Positions 34,601 through 47,959 of a DNA stretch of 64,000 nt are shown here, piece by piece (within the stretch, counting starts at the first letter, position 1; each line of letters begins with the position of its first letter). Origin of the DNA: Branchiostoma belcheri. Its lineage: Eukaryota > Chordata > Leptocardii > Amphioxiformes > Branchiostomatidae. Made by a program: the position numbers and the translations under genes. The stretch is from positions 220,896 through 284,895 of the forward strand of contig NW_017803813.1 in assembly GCF_001625305.1 (NCBI RefSeq), in the 5' to 3' direction. Below the pieces are notes generated by a model. That model was not told the DNA's origin. It made no database searches and saw nothing but the letters and a program-made list of their open reading frames with translations.

Positions 34601-37600
34601 TATTTAGTTTCCTTCCTAGTTGCTTCTCTGCTTTCTGGCTTTGTTGTAGAAAATACAGATAACGCTAACAACATTGGACTCTTTCTTTTATATTTTCTAT
34701 AGACCAAGGAAGTTGCCAAGGACAAGATAGTGATGATGAACCCTCCCAAGTTCGTCTGCTGCGAGGACATGGCCAACATGACCTTCCTGAACGACGCCTC
34801 TGTGCTGGCGACCCTCAGGGACCGTTATGCTAATGGCATGATCTACGTAAGTAGTGACATCAACTTCAGAGTTTTGAGCGACAACTTCAGAGTTGTGAGC
34901 CATTAAAAGTACGAAAACGTTGAATTTCAATTGAGACCATTTTTGCCAAAAAGACAAAACGGCATCAAAAAGACAAAACGGTTAGGTAACTACATGAGAC
35001 GAAGATAAAGGAGCAAAAATGACAATTGCTGTCTAAATAATCCATTTCACCACTGCAGTTCTAAAATATCATTCTTTAACAAACTCGCAAACGAATGAGC
35101 AGTTGGCATGGATTGACACCAGCCAGGCAGACGACAGGCAGACAGAAAGAAAAGAATGCGGCTGACATTCTGTGACAGGAATAACCTCTAGGGCATTCCA
35201 GTCATGACCTGATGGTGCCATCGGACACATGGCGGCACTCCATCAAGTTGGCCATGCACAGGACAGAAATAGACGAGAGCTTTTTTCTGTGTAATCTGGC
35301 ACGACAAACAGATGACTATGAAAACAAACAAAAACATGCTTTATTGGCCTATCATTTGGAACAGTTTCATCTTACCTTACCATTTAGGAGCTTGTGCTAA
35401 TAGATTTTGTTCCTTTAGAGCCACTCTGATCTATTTGTTATCACAGGAATTCTAATCGCCTGTATGTTTTATAGTCTGCGTCCAACCGACATATTCCTCG
35501 AACCCTATACACAAAAGTTCAATAAATGTTCTAAATACTGTCTCGCAAGTCTAATACGTATGGCCATTAGCTATTCACCTGCGCCTAATGCTGTTGTTGC
35601 CTCAACTACTCCAGACCTACTCCGGGTTGTTCTGCGTCGTGATCAACCCCTTCAGGCGCCTCCCTCTCTACACGGAGGAGGTTGTGTCCATGTACCGTGG
35701 CAAGAGGCGTCAGGAAATGCCGCCTCACTTGTTCTCTGTGGCTGACAATGCCTACCAGAACATGCTGATCGGTATGTGCAACATATTGTATTCTTAAACA
35801 TCATTATATGGAATTATATCAAATTACAATCCAACGCAAGTCCTTAATTTCTATCTTGCAATAAAGCAAGCAAGAAGTGTGGCCTCTAAAGTATTCGTTT
35901 CTCTTCGCAGACAAGGTGAACCAGTCTATGTTGATCACGTAAGTACGGCTTCTTTTAACATGCAATATCTGTTACCGTTTGAAATACTACCATTTCGGTT
36001 AGTCAAGTTATGAAGCCTCAAAACAGTGGCCAATAGAAAAGTTGCAAGAAGAATCGCAATACATTAAGATCATTGACTGAACGCTGAATGCTGAAACCTT
36101 TGATGAAATAAATCTTGCATAGAATCTATTATCAACAACGACGTCTAATGTTGGAAGAAAGATACAAATTATCTACTGTTTGACTACAGCGGCGAGTCTG
36201 GTGCCGGTAAGACTGAGAACACGAAGAAGGTTATCTCCTACTTCGCCCTGGTCGCTGCCATTGGCGGTCCCAAGAAGGTCGAAGAAGAGAAGAAGATCAC
36301 CCTTGAGGACCAGATCGTGCAGACTAACCCTGTACTGGAGTCCTTCGGTAACGCCAAGACTGTCAGGAACAACAACTCCTCCCGTTTTGTAAGACATATT
36401 TCATCCTTTTCTGGGTTTTCTCCCGTTTTGTAAGCAATACCCAGCCACTTTCGTTGCTTATTTCTCTTAGATTATTTGTGACAACATCATTAATAGTAGG
36501 TAACAACAAACACAAGGGCTTTTCAGTTGTCCCTAGATCAATATAGGAATGAGAAAAAATACAGACGATTTGTGTAGCTAATTAAATCGTCCTCTTCCAG
36601 GGTAAATTCATCAGGATCCACTTCAACACAAAGGGCAAGTTGGCTGGTGCCGACATTGAGTCTTGTGAGTATTGCTTCTACACGTACACATTTGAAATCT
36701 CATTTCAACATCAATCTTGAGAATCAAACTAGCAGTTTATCCTGCATTTTCTTAGCCATTGCTACGTTTTGAACCGTTTTGCTTTCTCCAGATCTGCTGG
36801 AGAAGGTGCGTGTGATTGAGCAGCTGCCCGGTATGGAGCGTGGCTACCATATCTTCTACCAGCTGCTGTCAAGTGGCTTGAAAGACGTCACAAGTAAGTA
36901 GGCGTGTAGCACTTATCTTCTTTAGTACATTGGCATAGTTGACTAGAGGTCCTGGCTCTCAGCAGCCACCATGACCATAATTATTCGTCTGTTTGTTGCG
37001 CCATGCGCCCAAATCTCGTACAACCTCATCTGATCAGTGTTCTATGGTACAAACCAGGGATTATCTAGTTGAAAACAAAATCACGAAAAGAATACTAGCA
37101 ATTATGGTCAATGACCGTTTTGCTGGCAGCTTGAATGAAACTGTTGGTATCTTAATCTTCCAGAAATGCTCATGGTCAGCGACGATGCTCATGAGTATCG
37201 CTTCTTGGAGAAGGGAGAGAAGACCATCAAGAACGTGGACGACAAGGAGGAGATGCAGTTGACGGACGAGGCCTTCGACGTGCTGGGCTTCACCCAGGAC
37301 GAGAAGACCGACATCTACAAGCTCACGGGAGGTCTGTGCCACTTCGGTAACATGAAGTTCAAGGCCAAGCCAAGGGAGGAGCAAGCCGAATGCGACGGCA
37401 CTGAGTGTGAGTTCACGTGTAGATTATTGGGAAGTTCAATTCTTACTGAAAACTGAATCTAGTCCATAGAGTTTCTATCTGTGTGGTTTTATTCTACTTC
37501 TAGTTAAACAGCTTGAACCAAAAACTCATGGTTATGTGATCTCCTTTGCAGCCGCCGACAAGTTCTCTTTCCTGTACGGCGTCAACAGTGGTGATCTGCA

Positions 37601-40600
37601 GAAGGGTCTGCTCAAGCCCAGGGTAAAGGTCGGCAACGAGTGGGTGGCAAAGGGCCAGAACTGCAACCAGTGCATCTACGCCGTCGGTGCCCTGGCTAAG
37701 GGCGTGTTCGACAGGCTCTTCAAGTTCCTGGTCAAGCGTTGTAACGACACGCTGGACACCAAGATGAAGAGGGAGAACTTCATTGGTGTGCTGGATATTG
37801 CCGGCTTCGAGATCTTCGACGTGAGTTTACCTAATGGTATATATATCATACCTTGCTTCCTGTGTTTGGATTTTATTCCTCTCATCGAAAGCATTATCTG
37901 ACAAACAAAACAGCACAATACTTCATCGGCATGTAAGAACGCCGTGTTAATTGCATACAAAAAGGGACCCGTAGTTTAAACCATAACTAATTCTGTTATT
38001 CTATCTCCATAGTTCAACAGCTTTGATCAGCTGTGCATCAATTACACCAACGAGAAGCTGCAGCAGTTCTTCAACCACCACATGTTCGTGGAGGAGCAGG
38101 ATGAGTACAAGAGGGAGGGAATCGAGTGGGAGACCATCGACTTCGGTATGGACTTGGCCAAGACCCTGGCTCTGATCGAGAAGGTGAGCTATAGATTTGG
38201 CAGACTAATTTATAGCATTGCGGTAAGAAGTGACCGTTTGCATTTTACAGGGATATGAACTCGGTTTTATTTGTCAATGTGTATCATTTTTAGGATACCA
38301 TAGGATATGATAGTATCATTTCTACATTTTATTTCCTTTTATCTAGCCCCTGGGTATCCTGGCCATTCTGGAGGAGCAGACTATGTTCCCCAAGTCCAGC
38401 GACAAGACCTTCATCGACAAGCTGCGTGACCAGCACTTGGGCAAGCACACCAGCTTCTTGAAGCCAAAGAAGCCCAAGATCCCCAAGTACGAGGGTCACT
38501 TCGATTTGGCTCACTACGCCGGCAACGTGACATACAACATCTGCGGCTGGCTGGAGAAGAACAAGGACCCCATGAACGAGACTGTGGTCGGCTGCTTCAA
38601 GAAGGCCACCAACGAGCTCCTGAAGGAACTCTGGGCTGACTTCATGACTGCTGAGGACCAGGGTTGGTACCTGTTTTATCTACTCTATGGAGCTCAGACG
38701 CGCTTATGGTCTAAAGGAAGGTGATAGAGAAATACATGGAGAATCGAGCGTATCTCATATTGCAGCATATCTGACCAAATGTCACTGAACGTACAAACGC
38801 AAAACCTGATTCGCTTGGTCCTCAAACCTAACTTTGTAAGTGACACACTCCTTTTCATTCTTATAACAAAAAGCTCCAATGGCACCCGGTCCGTTAGTTA
38901 CCGATGTTTACCCATTTTGTATATGAATTAGAGACATGACATTGAATTAAATATGAATCAATTGCTCTTTTAATGCTGTTATTCCAACCATTCTGTAGCT
39001 GCTGCCCAAAAGAAGTCCGGTGGTGGTGGAAAGGGCAAGAAGGGTGGAGCCTTCCAAACCGCCTCTGCAACCCACAGGGTAAGGCGTGAATCATGAATCA
39101 TAGAGTCGAAATAATTGATTCTTGCGTTTACTTAAAAACTACATAAAATCATACTCTCTAATATCCGCGTAAACAAGTCATAAATAAGCTCCTGATTTAA
39201 TACCTGTTTTGTTATGTTATGTTCAATTCAACGTATTTTTATAAAATTTGTTTCCAACTTATTCTACTTGAATGAAACATTTCCTATTGCATTCATGGCA
39301 AACAGGAGCAGCTGGCTAGGCTGATGGCCACTCTGCACACCACCTACCCCCACTTCGTGCGTTGTCTGATCCCCAACGAGCTGAAGACTCCTGGTCTCCT
39401 GGACAACCCCTTGGTTATGCACCAGCTGACTTGCAACGGTGTACTCGAGGGTATCCGTATCTGCCAGAAGGGCTTCCCCAACAAGATGATCTTCAAGTAC
39501 GATCTCTTTCTCTTTACATATTTCCACTTGCTAAGACATCAAATCTCCATACCTCAACCATCTACATAAACAAATGAAATCCATAGGCAGTTTTACTACG
39601 TATTTATGCATAATGATTGTGAGGACAACACCTCAACTGAAACTCAGCTCCATGAAAATAATCGCTTCCCTCATTTGGTATTGTGCATTCTCGTTGCACA
39701 GAATTCCGTAGGAAATTACATGTAATAATCAACATGACTATCTTACATCACAGGGAGTTCAGACAGCGCTACAAGCCCGTGGACCCCGTCCTGGCCAAGC
39801 AAGTGGAAGACGACAGGGAATGCTGCGTCAAGCTCTTGGAAAAGTCAGGCTTGCCAAAGGAACAGTACGGTGTCGGCACAACGAAGATCTTCTTCAAGGC
39901 CGGCCAGGTCGCCAAGCTTGAGGACATCCGTGACGCTAAGCTGTCCGTCATCATCACTGTCATCCAGCAGCGTCTGAGAGGAAAACTGCAGCGCATCGCT
40001 TATCAAGTACTCCAGGACCAGAGGTAAGGGGTCATTTGTACATGTCTTGAAAATTTGAAGTAGATAGCTTCAGTTGTCTGAATTGTCTATTATATCTTTA
40101 TCTTATATAACTACCAAGATCTCGGCTAGCATATAACTTCATGTCTAACCTAACAGGGCTGCGCTGAAGATGCTGCAGCGTAACGTCCGTAACTGGATGA
40201 ACCTGCGCAACTGGGACTGGTGGAAGCTGTTCTGCACCATCAAGCCCCTGCTGTCTCAGTCCCGGGCAGATGAGGAGCTCCGTGCCAAGGAAGAGGAGCT
40301 GGGCGAGCTCAAGGATGAAGTGGAGAAGGAGGAAACCACGATGGCTGAGATTCAGCAGAAACTCACCGTGGTCGAACAGGAGAAGAATGAGCTCGCCGGC
40401 CAACTGTCTGCGGTGAGGAAATTTATTTTCAAATATATATTCTTGATTGATTTTTAACAAAGCTCCACATAGTGATTTGTGTTTGTTGAAAACTGCTATG
40501 TAATGTAGAATGATGTTCTTCTGTCCACAGGAACAAACCAACACGGGTGACATCGCCGACAGGGCAGAGAACCTTATCAAGAACAAGGCGGACTTGGAGC

Positions 40601-43600
40601 AGAAGATCGTGGACTACAAGGGTCTCCTTCAAGACGAGGAAGCTAGGAACTCGACGCTCAGCGCTGGCAAGCGTAAGGTAAAATGTCATGACCGATTACG
40701 CGATGCCACGACGTGAAAAGATTATCAACACGACGGACTAAAATGTCACATAGCAAGTTAGAGAAAGCATGAAAATAAATCAAATGTGTAGGATTTCTAA
40801 AATAATAGTAACATCTTTATTTCCTGGCAGATTGAAGGCGAGGTGGACAACCTGAAGAAGGACCTGGAGGAGCTGGAGAAGACTCTGCAGAAGGTGGAGA
40901 AGGAAACTCGCGGTGTGGAGAACAGGGTTCGCACCACCTCCGAGGAGCTGGCAGCCCAGGAGGACCAGATCGCCAAGCTGTCCAAGGAGAAGGCTAAGCT
41001 GGAGCAGCTCAATGCCGTAAGTTGTAATAACCGAGGTGCAGTAAACGAGCAAATCCGGAAAGCATGAAGTAGTTCCAGGGTTCAATGGACCAATTCCATG
41101 GTTCCATTTTAACAGACTATCCATGAGATTCCACTTCCCCAATCTTGTAAGTGTGAAACAACTTGACATTTTAACATCGCTTTTTACCATAGTGTAATTT
41201 CAACCTACCCTCACACTAGTTTTAACACCCCTACAGACCACCCTGGAGGACCTGCAGAAGGAGGAGGACAAGGTCAACAACCTCAGCAAGCTCAAGGCCA
41301 AGCTCGAGCAGCAACTGGATGACGTAAGTTGGGATGCAAGCTTGACCCTCGTGAAAATGAACTACGTTCCAATGGTTATTTATTTGCTTCTGTAGATGTC
41401 GTGATGACCCAATATTGACGCTTTGCAAACTACGGTACTGAAGCGGCCGAAAGGATCACAAACTATGTTACCTTGCCAGCTTCTGTGCATGCTCTGCCAA
41501 CTGATTAATAACCGTCCTTGTTATAATCTTAGCTGGAGGAGAACCTGGATCGCGAGAAGAAGGCGCGTGCCGAGGCCGAGAGGCTAAAGAGGAAGCTGGA
41601 AGGTGACCTGAAGGCCGCACAGGAGAGTTTGGGAGGCCTGGAGAACGAGAAGGCCGACCTGGAGGAGCGCATCAAGAAGTAGGATTTCTTGTTAAAAGCT
41701 AAACGAAATGCTAATGCTAAACATGGCTCTTTTAAATCCCAACCTTTAGAAACGTGAAAACATTAGACATTAATAAATTGCAACAAAAAGATGTTGGAAT
41801 GACACCAATATTTCTTCTTGGCTTAAACAGGAAGGAGTTCGAAATCAAGGGCCTTGAGGCTAAGCTGGAGGATGAGCAGGCTCTTGTCACTTCCCTGCAG
41901 AAGAAGATCAAGGAACTCCAGGGCCGCATCGAGGAGCTTGAGCAGGAGCTCGAGGCCGAGAGGAACGCCCGTGCCAAGGTCGATAAGCAAAGGGCTGACC
42001 TGGCTCGCGAGCTCGAGGACCTGGGAGACCGTCTGGAGGAGGCTGGTGGCGCCACCGCCGCCCAGGCTGAGGTCAACAAGAAGCGCGAAGTCGAGCTGCA
42101 GAAACTCCGCCGCGAACTGGAGGAGTCCAACATGCAGCATGAGGCCACCGTCGCTGCTCTGAGGAAGAAGCTGTCCGACGCCAGTGCTGAGCTGGGCGAG
42201 CAGGTTGAGAACCTACAGCGCGTCAAGGCTAAGCTGGAGAAGGAGAAGACCACCCTCAAGATGGAGGTCGACGATCTGGCTACCAACGTCGAGGCCATCA
42301 CAAAGGGCAAGCTGAACGTGGAGAAGGCAAACCGCACCCTCGAGGAGCAGATCGCCGAGGCCAATGTCAAGATCGAGGAGTCCGCCAGGCTGATCCAGGA
42401 ACTGACATCCCTGAAGTCCCGCTTTGAGACCGAGAATAATGAAATCAGCCGCCAGCTCGAGGAGTCCGAGAGCCAGTGCAGCATGCTGGCCCGCGCCAAG
42501 AGCATGCTGAACCAGCAGCTCGAGGAGCTGAAGCGCCAGCTTGAGGAGGAGACCAAGGCCAAGAACCACCTGGCTCACCAGCTGCGTGCTGCCCAGCACG
42601 ACTGCGATACTCTGAAGGTACAGCTGGAAGAGGAGCAGGAAGGCAAGGCTGAGATCCAGCGTGCCCTGTCCAAGGCCAACACAGAGGTCACTGCCTGGCG
42701 TGCCAAGTACGAGTCCGACGCCATCCAGCGCGCTGAGGAGCTGGAGGATGCCAAGAAGAAGCTGGCTGCTCGCCTGCAGGATGCTGAGGAACAGGTGGAG
42801 GCCGCCAATGCCAAGTGCAGCTCTCTGGAGAAGGCCAAGAACAGGCTGGCTGGTGAGGTTGAGGACCTCATGATCGACGTTGAGCGGGCCAATGCCGCGG
42901 CAGCTCAGCTGGAGAAGAGGCAGCGTCTAATTGACAAGCAGATCGCCGAGTGGAAGACCAAGTGTGAGGAGATCAGCGCTGAGCTGGAGACATCTACCAA
43001 GGAGGCCCGTGCCTATGCCAACGAGCTGTACAAGCTGAAGGGCAAATATGAGGAAACCATGGAGGCTCTTGAGAACCTGAAGAAGGAGAACAAAGCTTTG
43101 CATGGTACGTTTGTCAAGACAATCAGCTAAACTATCTTTTCTTTTACCTCACCTGCCTGACTTGCCTTAAGGGACCACACCTCACCTCAGTTTATTTTGG
43201 GCCTTAATTTCATTCTGCACACATTACGTACGATATACGTGGAAACTAACCATAAAATGCACGTCTATTTCAACTTCATCTTAGATGAAATCCACGAGCT
43301 GACCGACCATCTTGGCGAGAGCGGCAAGACAGTCCACGAGCTGGAGAAGGCCAAGAAGCGTCTGGAGGTGGAGAAGGAGGAATTGCAGACCGCCCTCGAG
43401 GAGGCAGAGGGTTCACTGGAAGTGGAGGAGGGCAAGGTCCTGCGTGTCCAGCTCGAGTTGTCTCAGCTCAAGGCTGACATCGACCGCAGGCTGGCCGAGA
43501 AGGACGAGGAGTTCGAGAACACCCGGTAATTAAATGCTTTCAGAAAGAGTCCACTCTGAACATCGTTCTGTCAATATATACATTTCAAAGAAACTGAGTT

Positions 43601-45175
43601 ATGTCTATAAATTGCAGTGTATATCCCATGCCACATTTACTTATAACACACATTCTAAACACAATGTCATGTTCGTAATTATCATTATTACAGCAAGAAC
43701 CACCAGAGGGCGTTGGATGCCCTGCAGACCACCCTGGACGTTGAGGCCAAGGGCAGGAACGAGGCTGTCAGGGCCAAGAAGAAGCTGGAGGCTGATGTGA
43801 ATGAGGTCGAAGCCGCCTTGGAAAATGCCACAAAGGCCAACAACGAGGCCAGGAAGACCATCAACAAGCTCCAGAACCAGATTCAGGAAGTCCAGGCTCA
43901 AATCGACGACGAACAGAGGGCACGTGAGGAGGCCCGCGAGCATCTCGCCATGTCCGAGCGCCGCTCCAACATGCTGACGGCTGAGCTTGAAGAGCTCCGC
44001 AATGCCCTGGACCAGGCCGAGAGGGCACGCAAGCTGACCGAGGCCGAGCTTGTGGAGTCTTCTGACCGCGTCGGCGAGCTGTCTGCACAGAACACCTCTC
44101 TGGCTGGCCACAAGAGGAAGCTGGAGGGTGAGATCCAGACCCTGCAGGCTGAGCTGGACGAGGTTATGGCTGAGCACAGGCAGACCGAGGAGAAGGCAAA
44201 GAAGGCCATTGCTGATGCGGCACGTATCTCAGAAGACCTGAAACAGGAACAAGAACACACCGCTCACATCGAGAAGAGCAAGAAGAACCTGGAAGCCTCC
44301 ATCAAGGACCTGCAGAGGAGACTGGACGAGGCTGAGGCCATCGCCATGAAGGGTGGCAAGCGCGCACTGCAGAAGCTAGAGGCCAAGGTAAGACCATTAA
44401 CTTGAAAGGGTAAAATGTTATTATCTTGTGGGTATTTCTTCTTATAACGAAGAACTCACTGTGTTGCTTGTTACTAACACTAGACGTCCACTTGTTGGGA
44501 TGACCAATGTTTTATGAACACAGGTGCGTGACCTGGAGTCCGAACTCGACACCGAGCAGAGGCGCCACCAGGAGACGCTGAAGAACCTGAGGAAGAACGA
44601 GCGCCGTCTCAAGGAGCTGAGCTTCCAGGCCGACGAGGACCGCAAGAAGGAGGAGCGCATGCAGGAGATGGTCGAGAAGCTGCAACTGAAGATCAAGACT
44701 TACAAGAGACAAGTGGAGGACGCCGTACGTAACCTTTTAAACGAATATTCTAACGCACTATCCACTTGTTAGCTACAACAATCGCTTTACCAGTCAGAAT
44801 GTAGACAACACTATTGATGGATTGATGGGGAGGCTCCTCACTATCACTGATAATGTTTCAATCGTCATATGTATCTATTTACAGGAGGAGCAGGCCAACG
44901 TTAACCTGGCCAAGTGGCGCAAGACCCAGCACGATCTGGAGGATGCCCAGGAGAGGGCCGAGATGGCTGAGTCCGCCCTGGGCAAGATGCGCGCCCAGCA
45001 CCGCTCCGCAGTAAGTCGCTAGACTTGGCCCTTTTCCTTATTCAAAATAGCTATGTGACATGAGGTTTATTCTAACATTCAAGAACTCGTCTTCTTCTTT
45101 ATTGATGTATTGGAATGCTTCGTTGGGACTGATGATCTTATTATGCTCTTTTTTTCATTTTTGCAGCACAAGTAG
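31654..45175 (+). CDS. MHC: MHC-3: striated-muscle myosin II heavy chain, with assembly duplication
   Basis: 1,933 aa when the complete copy of each duplicated exon is used: 31654-31854, 34703-34846, 35615-35771, 35911-35938, 36190-36388, 36601-36664, 36792-36893, 37164-37406, 37552-37820, 38013-38183, 38347-38662, 38999-39078, 39306-39496, 39754-40023, 40157-40412, 40531-40677, 40831-41016, 41237-41323, 41533-41678, 41831-43104, 43285-43525, 43694-44387, 44524-44724, 44885-45010, 45167-45175. Near-copies of the second to fourth coding exons also lie at 32599-32742, 33453-33609 and 33749-33775 (cut by the N gap), with a partial first coding exon at 33796-33968. Motor motifs are intact; loop 2 is [19 protein letters not shown]; the C-terminus is ...RSAHK. 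It shares the fused 694-nt rod exon with MHC-2. Confidence 0.94.
32410..32480 (+). mobile_element. LINE-tail fragment in MHC-3 intron 2 (left copy)
   Basis: TTCGGTGTAATATAGCTAGC, GCCGCCGCGCCGCGTGCC, then TATACCGGCTATACAGATAC: the same 3'-tail family as at 5395-5702 and 63455-63635, shortened. Confidence 0.6.
33776..33795. other. Assembly gap (20 N)
   Basis: Twenty undetermined bases. The base run just left of it (ATGTTTGATC) has one T more than the equivalent intact exon, as expected at a low-quality contig end. Confidence 0.98.
34161..34394 (-). other. Antisense relic in MHC-3 intron 2
   Basis: The reverse strand is open for a hydrophobic segment containing [17 protein letters not shown] related antisense frame in intron 2 of MHC-4 (50401-50622) has [16 protein letters not shown]. 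The left duplicate copy (about 32085-32280) has the same region. About 110 nt align between the two genes, so the segment predates their split. It could be a decayed nested exon of a membrane protein or a repeat; I do not recognise the family. Confidence 0.3.
34516..34585 (+). mobile_element. LINE-tail fragment in MHC-3 intron 2 (right copy)
   Basis: Allelic counterpart of 32410-32480, with the same GCCGCCGCGCCGCGTGCC core and ATACAGATACAG end. Confidence 0.6.
35140..35247 (+). promoter_or_regulatory. Conserved intron 3 block, MHC-3
   Basis: About 76 nt here and in the left copy (33001-33112) are about 93% identical to 51402-51503 in MHC-4, including TGACAGGAATAACCTCTAGG and GGTGCCATC. The flanking intron is much less similar. 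It contains a TEAD/M-CAT-like CATTCCA in MHC-3 (CATACCA in MHC-4). Candidate intronic enhancer. Confidence 0.5.
38663..38998 (+). other. MHC-3 intron 12
   Basis: 336-bp intron before the loop 2 exon. No repeat or extra exon recognised. Confidence 0.55.
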
Positions 45176-45282
45176 AAACCTGGACTTCGTCCACTGTAAA
45201 CCATGGTAGCATAAGTAACCGACTGTACAAGACTTGAAACAAAAAATCCAGTACGACTGTTCTCTGTGATTCGTTCACTTTA

Positions 45283-45361
45283 CCAGCGATGTGCCACGTC
45301 TAGGGGCCCCAACGCACGCACTCTTTTTACTGACACAGCACCTAGACCGGAGTATCGCTGG
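45283..45361 (+). promoter_or_regulatory. Proximal 3' UTR hairpin, MHC-3
   Basis: Outer stem CCAGCGAT (45283-45290) with ATCGCTGG (45354-45361); inner stem GTCTAGG (45298-45304) with CCTAGAC (45341-45347), both fully paired. Loop with CCCCAACGCACGCACT and ACTGACACAGC. Confidence 0.8.
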
Positions 45362-45733
45362 GGGAGGTATTGAACTGATCGCTACAGTGTATTGTAATGC
45401 ATAACGTCACCATGGTCTAAACAGCAACACTGTGTAACGTAATGTCATCTAGTTGTAGTCTTATCCGTCTGTGAAACATGTGAAAGCAAAGGACCTACAG
45501 CCAACCGACATATCTGTACAAGAATACAACCAACTTTAATTTAAGCCGCTAACTATTCACGTCTGTACATGTGCTGTTCGTCCAGTGAAATTATTGATAA
45601 ATACGGTAAAAGCTATTAGAATTACATTGAAAAAGTCACGGATTTGGGATTGGGATCGGTGAGAGGAATAGTCTACCATCCCAACATCTAACGTCAACCG
45701 TCGACCAGTTGACCGTGGAAGCATCCGGGAAGG

Positions 45734-45860
45734 CAATGGTGTATATGTACGTGTATCTCTTCCGGGACCACTAAGTAGTCTTAGAGATGCGTTTGGGAAA
45801 TGTATGGTTTGTGACGTGTATGGTTGCGTCGTTGCATTTGATACTGATTAAACTTCTTTG
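45734..45860 (+). terminator. Terminal conserved 3' block and poly(A) signal, MHC-3
   Basis: Same block as MHC-2 with very few changes (GGTTGCGTCGTTGCATTTG here), ending with ATTAAACTTCTTTGAA. Confidence 0.8.
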
Positions 45861-47042
45861 AACAAAAATAAGACTTGTCGGATCCATTCTTTTGTTTCCT
45901 ACTATGAATTACATACTGTAGCTACTGCTTGGTCGATAACATGTAGTCATGGTCAGTCTAGTGTAAGGAATGGTGCCTTAGAGTAATATCAAGTATATAA
46001 GAGCTTTTAGTGATATCAAGTATATTAGAACTTTCAAGAACTCTAACCAGCATTTAAAGTCTGGAAGCTGAACCTTAAGCCTATCCACCTTCTAACGCCT
46101 GTAAATCGGAGGCCTGTGCGTAAGCTCATGGTATAGGTCGACATATGGCCATTGAGGCACCATCATAACTTACACAAGTCAGGAGACAGATGGAACTGCA
46201 GACGTTGGGACTAAAGTCCAACGATGGAAGCAGTAGAAGCAATAACTACCAACAGATAAAGAAGAAGATAAAGAAGATAAGTAAGTAAGATAACTTCGTA
46301 AAGCGGCAAAATCATTACTTAAGTAGTAATGCACAGGCAAATAAAAGGCATGGACTTGATCGATCCTAGTTGATCATGGATAGAAGAAAATTAAAGGTAT
46401 GTACATAGAAGGATTCTAAAATAATGTGGAGAAGCACCCACCTATTCACTGAGAGGAACAACGAAAACACTACACCGAAGGAGCTTACAAGAAATAAACT
46501 ACAACAATGGAGCTTATTAATAAACAGATTTATGACCCAGCGGGCTCACGAAGACGATTTGGACCAGCAAACGACCTAACCATTGGCGTTAATTAATACA
46601 TCGTTTAGTAATGCCGACCATTGATCAACATGTATTACCGATAACTGTCCATGTGGGCAGGTATATGCTACAAAGGCTATAAAACACGGTGATACAAAGG
46701 CCTTAACAATGGCACCGAAGCTACACTGCAGAAGTGGGTCGCTGGATGTCTGCCAGACGGAAAACTGAGGATGTAATGTAAACTGTCTACTTCGCGCGTT
46801 TGGCAAATATTAACTTTCCACAAGGGGAAGAGACACACACTTGAAGAGCATGTTTCTTAAAGAATGGTTTCTAATACTAGTTCTTGTCACACCAATCGGT
46901 TACAATTCAACAAACGTTACATACCTCAAGTCTGGAGCGTAACGTCCCTCCGTCATTTCGTAGATGCAACCACCATTATCGTCGCCACCTGCCACCATCC
47001 CTTCCACCGCACCCTTCCTTCACTGCATGGCGTTGTGGTCAG

Positions 47043-47415
47043 TTCATCTATGTACTGTACTGTACGTATATCCAGTTTAACCATGGTCTTCTTCGTGAGC
47101 TAGGTCCTCCTTTCTTCTGCTTTGTAATCCAGTGGCCTGCATAAAAACATCGCGGGTGTCAAAATCAACCTTCAGACAAGCCTGTTATTGATAGCAAAGA
47201 AACGCAGCCTGTCTACATTGGAATGATGGTACATAGTTCATCTATGTACTGTACAGCTTACCCATTGCCTTCTACGTGAGCTAGGTCCAACTTTCTTCTG
47301 CTTCCTAGTGTAATCCAGTGGCCTGCATAAAAACATCGCGGGTGTCAAAACCAACCTTCAGACAAGTCTGTTCTTGATAGCAAAGAAACGCAGCCTGTCT
47401 ACATTGGAATGATGG
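47043..47415 (+). repeat. 194-bp tandem duplication
   Basis: Unit 1 starts TTCATCTATGTACTG at 47043 and unit 2 at 47237. Both contain CCAGTGGCCTGCATAAAAAC, CATCGCGGGTGTCAAAA and GCAAAGAAACGCAGCCTGTC with few differences. No coding content. Confidence 0.9.
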
Positions 47416-47959
47416 TCATATATGATGGTCATCAGCAAATGACTTGACAGATATCGGGTTACCACTCGACATTTATAGGTCACGAGGTATGTCAGTGTCA
47501 GCTATTGGCGACTTGGAAGGGCACAGGCTTAAAACGCATTGCCTTGAACTCAGTGATATTTTATACTTGCTAATAGTCGGCTCGATAGCACAACGATCAC
47601 CTGTATGGTCAGAGTATCAGCGAATCTGTAACGATATAACTGTACACTAGACAGTGCAAAGGAAAAGAAACTTTGCAATGAGAAACGTTTCTGGAAAAAA
47701 CATCAAACTGAAAAAAAATATCCTCGTTACTACTGGTTAAGCTACCTCGTAACAGGTATTGCTCTTCCCGATGTTGTAAAGTGATACATAGGTTCATCTT
47801 TGCAAGAAGACAAATCTTAGAACAAAGTCTCCATAGTGACATCATTTTACAGGTCCTATAGGATTTTTCATCTAAATCTGGTCTTGAATTTGGTCTAACT
47901 ATGCAAAAACGTGTTACCTATCAGTCATGACGTGTCAGATATAAATGATCAGCAAATAC

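Larger units (their letters stand above)
31682..35938 (+). repeat. Two near-identical 2.1-kb copies around a 20-N gap
   Basis: 31682-33775 and 33796-35938 align end to end through exons and introns with scattered substitutions and small indels, including the same LINE tail and the same intron block. The junction is 20 N (33776-33795). The left copy breaks inside the 28-nt exon and the right copy begins inside the first coding exon. Best explained as two haplotypes joined in series; a true tandem duplication would disrupt the gene. Confidence 0.85.
45176..45865 (+). other. MHC-3 3' UTR
   Basis: From the stop to just after ATTAAA (45847-45852). The proximal part (AAACCATGGTAGCATAAGTA) closely follows MHC-2. 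It contains the proximal hairpin and the terminal block. Confidence 0.75.

Noticed and set aside
33796-35938. A fifth, partial myosin gene or genuine exon duplication in MHC-3
   Set aside because: The copy matches the left copy in introns as well as exons, begins and ends at the N gap, and restores a normal gene when collapsed; a haplotype join is simpler.
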